64,000 bases of DNA, from the NCBI GenBank assembly GCA_964409685.1, contig CAYPEJ010000008.1:81267-145266 (forward strand). The letters are read 5' to 3'. The translations under genes and the position numbers were made by a program. Each line of letters opens with the position of its first letter. Within the stretch, counting starts at the first letter, position 1. Under the pieces are notes generated by a model. That model ran no database searches. It saw nothing but the letters and a program-made list of their open reading frames with translations, and was not told the DNA's origin. Source of the DNA: Clostridium_AI sp964409685 (lineage in GTDB: Bacteria; Bacillota; Clostridia; Lachnospirales; Lachnospiraceae). Below are positions 47,051-56,236 of the stretch, piece after piece.

Positions 47051-47199
47051 TCATGTATCTCTATTACTAATCCTGATAGGTCAACAGCTTTGTTTAATAC
47101 GTTACTGATGTCATGCCCATGGGAAGAAAAAGAATCAATAAAAAGGCATTTTGGAATATTAAATAAGTTCTTGTAAATAAGAGTATTTTGGAGTACATA
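47035..47199 (-). pseudogene. C-terminal fragment of an unknown minus-strand gene
   Basis: On the minus strand the frame reads LIYKNLFNIPKCLFIDSFSS, then HGHDISNVLNKAVDLSGLVI and EIHEENLA, ending at TAA. It looks like real coding sequence but has no start, and overlaps the toprim-like debris. Family not recognised. Confidence 0.3.
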
Positions 47200-47309
47200 T
47201 TAATATACGAATAATCAGGAGACAAGGATAAGTATGATAATCTGATTTTTTACGGATTTTCAACTTTGACATCAAATCCGGCAATTTCGGACAGAAAGAG
47301 GTGAAAGGA

Positions 47310-48152
47310 ATGATTAGGACATTAGACAGAACAGAATTAGATAATGCACTCCCTCTTGTGTGGGATGTGTTTTGTGAGTATGAGGCAGTCGATTATCCTG
47401 AATCTGGAAAACAAGCATTTTGGAATGCAGTTCATTCGGAAGAATACTTAAACATGCTTTCTGCCTACGGTGCTTTTGAAGGCGATAAACTCGTAGGTAT
47501 CATAGCTACAAGAAATGAAGGAAAACATGTGGCCCTATTTTTTGTACACGGTAATTATCAGCACCGAGGTATCGGGAAAAGTCTATGGAGTGCGGTTATT
47601 GAAAGCAGTAATGCAAATGAGATAACTGTACATTCGTCTTTATATGCCCAGGACATATATAAGAAGCTTGGCTTTATGACGAGTGGTGACTTGCATAATG
47701 AAGGCGGTATTCAATATATTCCTATGGTTTATAAAAATTTAGTTAATAAACTGCGAGATAAAGATGATAAGAAAGCATATGCACTTGGGAAAGGGATTGT
47801 TGCAAAGTCTGCTACAAGCAACGAGTACTATTCTTATTTTGAAGACTTTGTCGGTTTATTAGATGCTTCGAGTTCCTATGTGAGGACAAGGGGATTTTCG
47901 ATATGCTGTGCTCAAGCAAGGTGGGATACACAGGGCAAATTGCAAAGGGCATTTCCTTCAATGTTAAAACTGCTTCATGATGACAAGGCTACGGTAGTTA
48001 GACAATGCCTTGGTGTACTTCATGAGGTTGCTCTTTATCGTCCAGAGCTTTGTGAAGCAATATTAAAGGAGATTCAAAGCATTGATTTATCAAGATATAA
48101 GGACAGTATGGCTCCGTTGATTCAGAAAGATATTAATGAATGGATGAAGTAG
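47310..48152 (+). CDS. GNAT acetyltransferase fused to a HEAT-like (SufBD-type) domain
   Basis: ATG 47310 has GAGGTG 7 bp upstream; a GTG at 47301 is in frame. Residues about 1-140 are a GNAT domain (LVGIIATRNEGKHVALFFVH, then QHRGIGKSLWSAVIE and YKKLGFMTSGD). Residues 155-280 form HEAT-like helices (YYSYFEDFVGLLDASSSYVR, DDKATVVRQCLGVLHEVALY and PLIQKDINEWMK), usually a separate small protein annotated SufBD or HEAT. The fusion is uncommon. Substrate unknown. Confidence 0.85.
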   Translation: MIRTLDRTELDNALPLVWDVFCEYEAVDYPESGKQAFWNAVHSEEYLNMLSAYGAFEGDKLVGIIATRNEGKHVALFFVHGNYQHRGIGKSLWSAVIESSNANEITVHSSLYAQDIYKKLGFMTSGDLHNEGGIQYIPMVYKNLVNKLRDKDDKKAYALGKGIVAKSATSNEYYSYFEDFVGLLDASSSYVRTRGFSICCAQARWDTQGKLQRAFPSMLKLLHDDKATVVRQCLGVLHEVALYRPELCEAILKEIQSIDLSRYKDSMAPLIQKDINEWMK

Positions 48153-48264
48153 GTGCATATCAACAAGCAATAAGGGTTTTAAACGTAGTTGCATTTACTC
48201 TGAAAATGAGTTATAAAATAGATTATAAAATAATAAATAAGAAAAGTAATTAGGAGATCATACT

Positions 48265-48543
48265 ATGGATTTTATGGGAAGTAAATTAGAGGACATTATC
48301 GTGACACTTCCACTTCAAGATGGAACAAGTGTGGAATGTGGAGTATATTCCTATTTTGAGGTTAACAATAAACAATATTTTGCAATGCTTCCTCTCAAAG
48401 GGAAAAAGCAATTGGATTTTTCTCATAGCTATATGCTGTATGAGGTAAAAGAAGATGAGGAGCATAATCCTATAGTTCTTTATATTGAGGATGATGAGGA
48501 ATACGCTATTGCAGCGCAATATTTTTCAAATCAGTTGTCATAG
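48265..48543 (+). CDS. DUF1292-family protein
   Basis: The 92-residue acidic protein has the DUF1292 pattern: DIIVTLPLQDGTSVECGVYS, YFEVNNKQYFAMLPLKGK, then YEVKEDEEHNPIVLYIEDDE. Function is unknown in all bacteria. The gene is alone. Confidence 0.85.
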   Translation: MDFMGSKLEDIIVTLPLQDGTSVECGVYSYFEVNNKQYFAMLPLKGKKQLDFSHSYMLYEVKEDEEHNPIVLYIEDDEEYAIAAQYFSNQLS

Positions 48544-48633
48544 ACGGTTAAAGAGAACGGGGAAAATTAACCTGTTCTCTTTTTTGGGTACAGGCAATTG
48601 CCATCTCCCTTTCAGAAATGAGGTTAAAAAGAA

Positions 48634-49101
48634 ATGGATATTACATACAAAAAAATAGATAAATCCCAATTAGATGAACTTGTAACATTAAGAATTAAAG
48701 TATTACGCGTGGCAAATAAGCTTTCCGAAGATGTTGATATGTCAGAGATCGAAAAGCAATCCTATAAATATTATGAACAAGGATTTGATAGTGGTAATTT
48801 TACAATTTTCTTTGCTATGGAAGGTAAAAAAGTTGTTGGATGCGGTGGTGTAAGTTATTTTGACGTTATGCCAACTTTTGACTTTCCGAATGGCAAATGT
48901 GCGTATATCATGAATATGTATACAGAGCCAGAATTTCGTAAGAATGGAATTGCTACAAAAATTCTTGATTTATTGGTTTCGGAATGTAAAAGCAAAGAGA
49001 TTCATAAGATAACCCTTGAGGCAACTGATATGGGGCGAAGTGTATATGAGAAATATGGTTTTGTACAAATGAAACATGAGATGGAGCTGTTATATGTGTG
49101 A
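48634..49101 (+). CDS. GNAT acetyltransferase
   Basis: The 155-residue protein shows the acetyl-CoA motif FRKNGIATKILDLLVSECKS, preceded by CAYIMNMYTEPE and followed by LEATDMGRSVYEKYGFVQMK. It resembles amino-acid or peptide N-acetyltransferases. The acceptor is unknown. No operon partner. Confidence 0.9.
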   Translation: MDITYKKIDKSQLDELVTLRIKVLRVANKLSEDVDMSEIEKQSYKYYEQGFDSGNFTIFFAMEGKKVVGCGGVSYFDVMPTFDFPNGKCAYIMNMYTEPEFRKNGIATKILDLLVSECKSKEIHKITLEATDMGRSVYEKYGFVQMKHEMELLYV

Positions 49102-49330
49102 TGTAACCACATGTGTTCCGTTCCGACTAAAGTCAGAGAATCGGTATTGTTCCGAATTATCAAAAAAGCAGATTGAGATTGTGAATGATGAGGATAATTG
49201 GAATGTTATTCTTACGAAAGAGTTAATCTATACTCCAAATTACTTGGATATAATATAATTGAGGTTGAAATGAATGAGTGGTACAATAGTAACAGATATA
49301 CTACGGAAATTGTAGAAAGGACTAGTGCGA

Positions 49331-51067
49331 ATGAAGAAATTTAGAAACATTATGTCTATTTGCTTAGTGCTTGTAATGATATTATCACTTGTGCCGTTGC
49401 AAGTGCAGGCAAAAAGTACAGTAAAACTCAATAAGACTTCAACAACTGTTTATGTTGGAAAAACCACGACATTAAAAATAACAGGAACGAGCAAAAAAAT
49501 TACATGGAGCAGTTCTAACAAAAAGATTGCAACAGTATCTTCAAAAGGGAAAGTTACCGCAAAGAAAAAGGGAACAGCAACCATAACAGCAAAAGTGGAT
49601 GGAAAATCTTATAAGTGCAAAGTAACAGTTAAAAATCCATATCTTAATGCTACAAAGAAAATCCTAGAAGTAAATAAAACATATTTGCTGAAATTAACAG
49701 GAGCGACAGCAAAGAAATATACATCAAGTAAGAAATCTGTTGCAACTGTAAATAGTAAAGGTAAGATAACTGCTGTGAAAGCAGGAACAGCAACCATAAC
49801 TGTAACAGACAGCAATAAAAAAACATACAAGTGTGTTATTACAGTAACAAGTAAAGCAACTACACATACACACTCTTATACCGCAAAAGTTACCACTCCT
49901 GCCACTTGTGCCACGGATGGAATAAAAACCTATACTTGCAGTTGTGGGGACTCTTATACGGAGACAATTAAATCTACTGGTCATAATTATACATGGGAAA
50001 CAAATGGAAATGCAAGGACTGCAAAATGTAGTGGATGTGGTGCTACTGGAATTACCGAAGAATACGTTGCAGGTGTGTGGGGATATTTTGATAGGGCTGC
50101 AGCAGAAAGTCTTTATAATTTTGTAAATGGACAAAGAGCGGCAACACAATATGGCATAGTTGATGATGATGGAAATCCTATTGGAATAGGAACAGTACCA
50201 GCACTTACAAATTTTGATGGTCTCTACGCAACAGCAAAGCAAAGAGCAGCAGAAGTAGTAACTAATTGGAGCCATGATGGAATGAAAACAGATAACGAAA
50301 ACTTAGCCAATGGTTGTGAAAATGCACAGACATGTTATGAAGCATGGTGTTATTCAAGAGGTCATTTAAGCACTATGACGAATAATATTTATACTCAGGG
50401 TTCATGTGCGGTTTTCTACTACGATGCAGATGGAAGCGGTCAGAACTTATACCCCATTTATGTACTTGTTGTAAATAAACAATGTAATCATACTTGGACT
50501 TGGGATATAGATGGAAATACAAGGACGCAAGTATGCACATTTTGTGGAGATAAGGGTATAACAGAAGAATGTTATAATGGTATGTGGGGATATTTTGACA
50601 GAGACCAAGCTGAAGAATTATATGGTATGATAAACGACGAAAGAAAAAACACAATTCGTACAATGTGGGGAGATAATGGTGAAGATTTAGGAGAATTGAC
50701 ACCAGAACCTCTTACATATTTTGATGAACTTTATGATGTAGCAAGACAAAGGGTAGTTGAAATTGCTATTGATTTAAAAAAACATACACTGAATAATGGT
50801 GGGGAGTTGGATAATACTAATATGCCACCAGTAGGAGTGCCAGGATGGACACCAAATCATGATGGCATGATAACAGATAATGAATTGATTTCAACAAGAA
50901 CTCATTGGTCATTGTATGTTTTTAGAGATTGGGTAGATAATAGCTCGAGTAATTATATTTTGACTGATGTAAAATATACCCATGGTTCCTGTGCAAGTTT
51001 TTATTGTGATTTTGATGGTTCTGGTGAAAACTTAAAGCCATTTCATATACTTGTTTTAAACAAGTAA
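49331..51067 (+). CDS. Secreted Ig-like (Big_2) protein with two CAP-like domains
   Basis: ATG 49331 starts a clear signal peptide (FRNIMSICLVLVMILSLVPL QVQA); a GTG at 49325 is in frame. Residues about 30-105 and 105-175 are two Big_2 Ig-like domains (ITWSSSNKKIATVSSKGKVT and KSVATVNSKGKITAVKAGTA). A Cys-pair linker follows (CATDGIKTYTCSCGDSYTE). Then come two CAP-like domains (about 255-385 and 415-578) with ESLYNFVNGQRAATQYG, ELYGMINDERKN, NWSHDGMKTDNENLANGCEN and GHLSTM. CAP proteins are secreted and of varied function. It would sit on the cell surface. Confidence 0.85.
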   Translation: MKKFRNIMSICLVLVMILSLVPLQVQAKSTVKLNKTSTTVYVGKTTTLKITGTSKKITWSSSNKKIATVSSKGKVTAKKKGTATITAKVDGKSYKCKVTVKNPYLNATKKILEVNKTYLLKLTGATAKKYTSSKKSVATVNSKGKITAVKAGTATITVTDSNKKTYKCVITVTSKATTHTHSYTAKVTTPATCATDGIKTYTCSCGDSYTETIKSTGHNYTWETNGNARTAKCSGCGATGITEEYVAGVWGYFDRAAAESLYNFVNGQRAATQYGIVDDDGNPIGIGTVPALTNFDGLYATAKQRAAEVVTNWSHDGMKTDNENLANGCENAQTCYEAWCYSRGHLSTMTNNIYTQGSCAVFYYDADGSGQNLYPIYVLVVNKQCNHTWTWDIDGNTRTQVCTFCGDKGITEECYNGMWGYFDRDQAEELYGMINDERKNTIRTMWGDNGEDLGELTPEPLTYFDELYDVARQRVVEIAIDLKKHTLNNGGELDNTNMPPVGVPGWTPNHDGMITDNELISTRTHWSLYVFRDWVDNSSSNYILTDVKYTHGSCASFYCDFDGSGENLKPFHILVLNK

Positions 51068-51119
51068 CCTAAATATATCAAATAACTCTTCTATAGTGCA
51101 TAAAGGATTGAAAAAGCGT

Positions 51120-51158
51120 GAATGACGGTCACACGAAAGTGTGACCAGAATGTCGTTC
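51120..51158. repeat. Hairpin with a GAAA tetraloop
   Basis: GGTCACAC-GAAA-GTGTGACC (51127-51146) is an 8-bp stem closed by a GNRA loop. Outer arms GAATGAC and GTCGTTC (51120-51126, 51152-51158) can pair too. It has no T-tract, so it may be a structured RNA end rather than a terminator. Confidence 0.5.
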
Positions 51159-51289
51159 TTGAAAAGGGGTGCGGAATGTATCATTTAAACAATCCAAAGT
51201 CAACGAATAAATGAAAATAATTAACAGGCTAAAATTGTGTAGTTTTCACAAACTTTTATTTCTGCAACGATAAGTACCTAAAGGAAAGC

Positions 51290-51318
51290 TTGACGAAAAA
51301 GAATTTGTCAGATACAAT
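51290..51318 (+). promoter_or_regulatory. Sigma-A promoter of the 52-aa gene
   Basis: TTGACG (51290-51295), 17-bp spacer and TACAAT (51313-51318). The transcript would have a leader of about 135 nt. Confidence 0.7.
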
Positions 51319-51388
51319 TTATTTAACAAATATAGATGAGGTTGCAAAAATGTTGAGGAGCATTTTTGTAAATGTAACGATAAATTTG

Positions 51389-51440
51389 AGGACAAAGTTT
51401 AGGCATAGAGGTGTGTCTAAGCTCTGTCCTTTTCTATTTT
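51389..51440 (+). promoter_or_regulatory. Structured leader with terminator-like hairpin
   Basis: AGGACAAAG (51389-51397) pairs with CTCTGTCCT (51422-51430) with one mismatch, with inner pairing TTTAG/CTAAG, followed by TTTTCTATTTTC. It lies between promoter and start codon, so it may be an attenuator. Confidence 0.45.
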
Positions 51441-51460
51441 CAAGAAAGGAGGAAAATGTT

Positions 51461-51619
51461 ATGAAAAATGTAGATTATGTGTTTAATCCAAAAGCAGTAA
51501 AAATGTTGGATAATCAATCACTTATAGTTTTAATGTTAAGTTTAGAATCTTTGGAAAAAGATTTTCTTGCGAAAGCAGAAAATGAAACAGATGAACTGTT
51601 AATGTATAGTTGTTTATGA
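51461..51619 (+). CDS. Small acidic protein, unknown
   Basis: ATG 51461 is preceded by AAAGGAGG. The 52-residue product reads MKNVDYVFNPKAVKMLDNQS, then LIVLMLSLESLEKDFLAKAE and NETDELLMYSCL. It has its own promoter and structured leader. No family is recognised. Confidence 0.55.
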   Translation: MKNVDYVFNPKAVKMLDNQSLIVLMLSLESLEKDFLAKAENETDELLMYSCL

Positions 51620-51832
51620 CCAAATACTCTGTATCATTTCCTCCGTATTTTTCGCAGAAATGGTACGACTTCTCTATGTTTTTTGGTATAAAAAAAATGG
51701 AGCCCACGCATGGAACTCCACCGGCCACGCGCCTCGCAAGCAACGCAGCACAACCACGAAAGATAATATACCATTGAAAGTCGAAGCTGTCAAATGGATT
51801 TTTAGTGGTGGTAGTAGTTTATGCGTCAAAAA

Positions 51833-51958
51833 TCAATATGATTCTAATTGTTTTGAGATCGATTGTTTCACCCCAAGATATTTATCTCTATACTCAATCG
51901 CCTTTTCTGGCTTTCCTTCCATCATATCAATAATTCCCCTGCTAATATAACGCCCCAT
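51833..51958 (-). pseudogene. Short minus-strand coding remnant
   Basis: On the minus strand MGRYISRGIIDMMEGKPEKA then IEYRDKYLGVKQSISKQLES looks like the C-terminal end of a real protein, but no SD or full-length frame exists. The interval 51620-52184 otherwise holds only AT-rich sequence and a hairpin. Confidence 0.3.
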
Positions 51959-52058
51959 GTATACTATGATGATTATATGTAAGAAAGGATCATAATTAGT
52001 AAAATAATACAAAATACACTTAACACTATTAGGAGAAATATACAAAAGTTATGAAAAA

Positions 52059-52089
52059 AGTTAGAAATAATAAATATTATTTCTAACTT
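52059..52089. repeat. Perfect hairpin upstream of the cellulase gene
   Basis: AGTTAGAAATAATA and its complement TATTATTTCTAACT form a long AT-rich stem. It may end transcription from upstream. Confidence 0.5.
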
Positions 52090-52184
52090 AATAAAATTAA
52101 GTAAAATTAGTTAATTTTCATGTTAATATTTTATAGTTAAAATAAGTAAGAATTAACAAAAATAATAAATTAATGTTAGGTTTG

Positions 52185-52213
52185 TTGTTAAGTAAAATTT
52201 ATCGTGGTAATAT
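52185..52213 (+). promoter_or_regulatory. Candidate promoter of the GH5 gene
   Basis: TTGTTA (52185-52190), 17-bp spacer and TAATAT (52208-52213). It lies 46 bp before the ATG. Confidence 0.5.
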
Positions 52214-52259
52214 ATAAATGCAACTAAAACATGCAACCAAGTAAGAAGGAGGAAGGTAA

Positions 52260-55190
52260 ATGAATAAGGGTGTATGTCAAAGAAAGAAGGGTGTAGTAAG
52301 TATTTACATGGCAGTTGTAATGGTGTTTAGTATTTTATTAGCACCGTTTGTTTCGCCAAATACAAAGGTTCATTCTGCTACTGGAACAATGAGAGGGCTT
52401 ACAGCGAAAGAAATTGTTGCAGATATGGGGGCAGGATGGAACATGGGTAATTCCCTGGAATCTGAGAATGATGAAACAGGCTGGGGAAATCCACGTATCA
52501 CAAAACAAATGGTACAGGCAATTGCAAACCGAGGATTTCGTACAATACGAATTCCAGTGAGATGGGATGATAATTATACGGATTCTAATTACACAATCAG
52601 TTCATCCTATTTGGATAGAGTAGAAGAAGTTGTAAATTATGGACTAGATTGTGGAATGTATGTCATTATTAATGTACATCACAATGATTTACAGACAAAA
52701 GCAAACTATAATAGTTCCGACCAATGGCAGGTAAAACAGGAATTACAGGCAATCTGGACACAGGTCGGAAACCGATTTAAAAATTATGGGGACAAATTAG
52801 TATTTGAAGTAAACAATGAACCTAGAAATGACAATGACTGGGGTGGAGATGCAACGCTATATGATGTAGTGAATCAGTTTAATGAAGTGGGAAGAGCTGC
52901 TATTCGAGCAACTGGTGGCAATAACACAAAACGTCTTGTTATGCTTCCAACCTACTGTGCTTCTGCAGATGAGCCTAAAGTAGCAGGTTGGAAAAACTTA
53001 TCCAATGACGATATGATTGCAGTTTCGATTCATGCATATCATCCATTTGATTTTGCATTTCAAGGAGATGGACATAATTACTGGACAGATGATGATTACA
53101 ATCAATTAAAACAAACGTTTGACAGATTAAATAGTTATTTTACAAGCAAGGGAATTCCAGTTGTAATTGGAGAATTTGGATGTACCAACAAAAATAATTA
53201 TGATGATCGTGTAAAATGTACTGGCATTTATGCTGGTATGGCAAAAGAACAAGGAATGGCATGTATTATCTGGGACAACCATTATGATGGTACAGGTGGT
53301 GAATGTTTCAAGATTTTCGACCGTAATTCCTGTACATTTACATATGATAGAATTGCAGGCACATTAATTGATGCATATGGAACTATTTACACAAGTCCAG
53401 TACCAACCACGGCACCAAGTGCTTCAACGGATGAAGGTTTCTATGTCAGCGGCACAAAAATATATGATGCCAACAACAAAGAATTTGTAATCAGAGGTGT
53501 CAATGTTCCTTATGCATGGTACAAAGATGATTTTGCTACAGCGATAGATGGAATTGCAGCAAAAGGAGCGAATGCAGTAAGAGTTGTACTTGGTGATGGA
53601 CAGACTTATGACAAAACATCAAAGCAGGAGCTTTCTTATATTATTGAACTTTGTAAAAGCAAAAAACTGATTTGCATTGTAGAAGTACATGATGCAACAG
53701 GAAAAGATGATAGAGGATACCTTGACACAGCGGTAAATTACTGGAAGGAAATGAAAGATCTATTAGCAGAAAATCAAAAGTATGTCATTTTAAATATTGC
53801 AAATGAATGGTATGGTACATGGAATGGTGCCACATGGGCAGAAGGATATAAATCAGCTATTCAAAGTTTGCGAAATGCAGGCATAAAAAATACACTTATG
53901 GTAGACTGTGCAGGATGGGGACAATATCCAGATTCCATTAAAGATTATGGAAAGGAAGTATTTGAAGCAGACAATTTAAAGAACACTGTATTTTCTATTC
54001 ATATGTATGAATATGCAGGTGCAAATGAATCAACTGTGTATAACAACATTCAAAATGTATTAAATTTAGGAATTCCAGTAGTAATCGGAGAATTTGGACA
54101 GAGACATACAAACGGCGACGTAGACGAAGATTCGATTTTACGCATTTGTCAGGAAAAAGGTGTTGGCTATCTAGGATGGTCATGGAAAGGAAATGGCAGC
54201 GGTTATGAATATCTAGATCTTTCAAATGACTGGAGTGGAAACAACCTAACAGATTGGGGAAAGAGATTATTTGAAGGAAACAATGGAATTGGAAGTACAT
54301 CGGTTATTTGTTCTGTATTTGACGGCAGCATACCAGTTGTATCTGTAGAACCAACAGCATCTTCCACGCCTTCTGTTTCACCATCACCAACAGTTAGTAG
54401 TTCACCATCAGGAAATTATGTATCTTTATTTTATGGTACAGCTTACGCAGAAAACTGGCAGCAGGCTATTGAAGTGTCAACAAGTAAAAATGGAGGCTCC
54501 TTTGATGCATCCAATATTAAGAGTGGTGGACATTTTTATGTGGAGTACAGCGGAACAAAAGATCAGCTTGAACTAATTTTCCAGAGCTGGTCGGGCGGTT
54601 CTTCATGGGGAAAAGTTGCAATCAGTGAATCTGGTATGATAAATGGTCATTACTATGCTGAATTCTCATATGAAAATTGTGTAAATGCATTTGGAAGTAG
54701 TGATTTTTCTGGAAAGCTGGATAAGATTTTTGTAGGAGCTACTGATAAATCTCTTACAATATATTCAGTATGTTATGATTTTGGAACTTCTTCTGGACAG
54801 ACGGAATCCGATCCTTACATATCTCTCTTCTGGGGAAACAATACTGCTTCCGGATGGCAACAGCCAGTTAGTGTTTTAACAGCAAAAAATGGTGGAGAAT
54901 TTGAAGCATCTAAAATTACAAGTAACGGATATTTCTATGTGGAATATTCTGGACAGGAAAAAGAACTTGATTTAGTACTTCAAAGCTGGTCTGGAGCTGC
55001 AGGATGGGCAAAGGTTTCTCCAAGTGAGACAGGAACTGCTAACGGGCATTATTTTGCAAAATATTCATACAACAACTGTGTATCTGCCTTTGGAACAAAT
55101 GATTTTCAGGGGAAATTAGATAAAATTTATGTTAGTGCAAGAGATAGTTCCTTGACAGTATATTCCGTGTGTTATTGTTATTCAAACTAG
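52260..55190 (+). CDS. Bimodular GH5 glycoside hydrolase (endoglucanase + mannanase-like) with two C-terminal binding modules
   Basis: The 976-residue secreted enzyme has a signal peptide (about 1-40). The first GH5 module (about 45-375) has GWNMGNSLE, acid/base Glu187 in EVNNEPR and nucleophile Glu305 in VVIGEFG, as in GH5_4-like endoglucanases. The second (about 393-675) begins GFYVSGTKIYDANNKEFVIR and has Glu516 in NIANEWYGTW and Glu611 in VVIGEFG, close to GH5_8 mannanases. A Ser/Thr/Pro linker (about 695-717) leads to two copies of a module of about 125 residues (SLFYGTAYAENWQQ and SLFWGNNTASGWQQ), probably carbohydrate-binding. It would attack mixed plant-wall glucan and mannan. Substrate specificity is inferred. 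Confidence 0.9.
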   Translation: MNKGVCQRKKGVVSIYMAVVMVFSILLAPFVSPNTKVHSATGTMRGLTAKEIVADMGAGWNMGNSLESENDETGWGNPRITKQMVQAIANRGFRTIRIPVRWDDNYTDSNYTISSSYLDRVEEVVNYGLDCGMYVIINVHHNDLQTKANYNSSDQWQVKQELQAIWTQVGNRFKNYGDKLVFEVNNEPRNDNDWGGDATLYDVVNQFNEVGRAAIRATGGNNTKRLVMLPTYCASADEPKVAGWKNLSNDDMIAVSIHAYHPFDFAFQGDGHNYWTDDDYNQLKQTFDRLNSYFTSKGIPVVIGEFGCTNKNNYDDRVKCTGIYAGMAKEQGMACIIWDNHYDGTGGECFKIFDRNSCTFTYDRIAGTLIDAYGTIYTSPVPTTAPSASTDEGFYVSGTKIYDANNKEFVIRGVNVPYAWYKDDFATAIDGIAAKGANAVRVVLGDGQTYDKTSKQELSYIIELCKSKKLICIVEVHDATGKDDRGYLDTAVNYWKEMKDLLAENQKYVILNIANEWYGTWNGATWAEGYKSAIQSLRNAGIKNTLMVDCAGWGQYPDSIKDYGKEVFEADNLKNTVFSIHMYEYAGANESTVYNNIQNVLNLGIPVVIGEFGQRHTNGDVDEDSILRICQEKGVGYLGWSWKGNGSGYEYLDLSNDWSGNNLTDWGKRLFEGNNGIGSTSVICSVFDGSIPVVSVEPTASSTPSVSPSPTVSSSPSGNYVSLFYGTAYAENWQQAIEVSTSKNGGSFDASNIKSGGHFYVEYSGTKDQLELIFQSWSGGSSWGKVAISESGMINGHYYAEFSYENCVNAFGSSDFSGKLDKIFVGATDKSLTIYSVCYDFGTSSGQTESDPYISLFWGNNTASGWQQPVSVLTAKNGGEFEASKITSNGYFYVEYSGQEKELDLVLQSWSGAAGWAKVSPSETGTANGHYFAKYSYNNCVSAFGTNDFQGKLDKIYVSARDSSLTVYSVCYCYSN

Positions 55191-55217
55191 ATAATATCTT
55201 TTTATATGACTCCTTAT

Positions 55218-55248
55218 AGCACCTAAAGGCATTATGCTTTTAGGTGCT
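55218..55248 (+). terminator. Intrinsic terminator of the GH5 gene
   Basis: AGCACCTAAA (55218-55227) pairs with TTTAGGTGCT (55239-55248), then TTCGCTTTG. Confidence 0.75.
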
Positions 55249-55420
55249 TCGCTTTGTCTATAAAAAGCTATAGTGGATCGTCTATAATTCATTAGACAAA
55301 AAACAGTTGGTCTGCTATGATAGAATATAATGCAAATCGAAATTATAGGAAGAATGACATCATGGCATTTCTAACCAGTGAAAACAAAAGTGGAGGAATG
55401 GACTAAAGGAGTGAGATAAA

Positions 55421-56221
55421 GTGATTCAACAAAATGTGAATACCTCAAATGGAACGGTTTCTTACTGGATTTCACAAACAAATTCCCAATCCAGTAAGAC
55501 TTTATTTTTTTTACATGGTTTAACTGCGGATCACACAATGTTCGATAAACAAGTAGAATATTTTAATTCGAAATACAATCTTATTTTATGGGATGCACCA
55601 GCGCACGGAAAATCACGACCATATCGAGATTTTTCCCTACCAAATGCAGTAGAAGATATGAAAAGAATCCTCAATGCAAATAATATTAAAAAAGTCGTTC
55701 TAATTGGTCAATCTTTAGGAGGTTATTTCTCACAATCATTTCTCAAAAGATATCCTGAATACGTAGAAGCTTTTATCGCAATTGATACAACACCTTATGG
55801 TGAACGTTATTACTCAAAATCAGATAAATGGTGGCTACGGCAATTAGAATGGATGGTAAAACCATTTTCAAAGAAAGTATTGGAGAAAACAATTGCACAC
55901 CAGAATACATATACAAAATTCGGATTCGATAACATGATGTCTATGCTGAAACAATACTCTAAGAAAGAACTGTGTCATTTAATGGGAATTGGATATGCAT
56001 CATTTTTGGAGGATAATTCGGATATGGATATTCAGTGTCCTGTACTTTTATTGTTAGGTGAGAAAGATAAGACGGGGAAAGTACCACAATACAATAAAGA
56101 GTGGGCAAAAACAACAGGTTATGAATTAAAGTTTATTTCAAATGCGGCACATAACTCGAATGTTGATAATTATCAGGAGGTAAATGAACTTATAGAGTGT
56201 TTTTTAAAGAAAAATATTTAG
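55421..56221 (+). CDS. Alpha/beta hydrolase
   Basis: The 266-residue protein has an oxyanion region FFLHGLTADHTMFDKQVEYF, the nucleophile elbow LIGQSLGGYFSQSF (GQSLGG), Asp in CPVLLLLGEKDKTGK and His in SNAAHNSNVDN. This completes the Ser-Asp-His triad. Substrate unknown; it resembles lactonases and esterases of Firmicutes. GTG start behind GGAGTG. The GNAT gene follows after 15 bp. Confidence 0.9.
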   Translation: MIQQNVNTSNGTVSYWISQTNSQSSKTLFFLHGLTADHTMFDKQVEYFNSKYNLILWDAPAHGKSRPYRDFSLPNAVEDMKRILNANNIKKVVLIGQSLGGYFSQSFLKRYPEYVEAFIAIDTTPYGERYYSKSDKWWLRQLEWMVKPFSKKVLEKTIAHQNTYTKFGFDNMMSMLKQYSKKELCHLMGIGYASFLEDNSDMDIQCPVLLLLGEKDKTGKVPQYNKEWAKTTGYELKFISNAAHNSNVDNYQEVNELIECFLKKNI

Positions 56222-56236
56222 AAAGAAGATGTTGAA

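Noticed and set aside
49724..50275. 183-codon Cys/Ser-rich minus-strand frame
   Set aside because: Antisense of the Lys/Thr-rich Ig-like protein, a typical compositional shadow.
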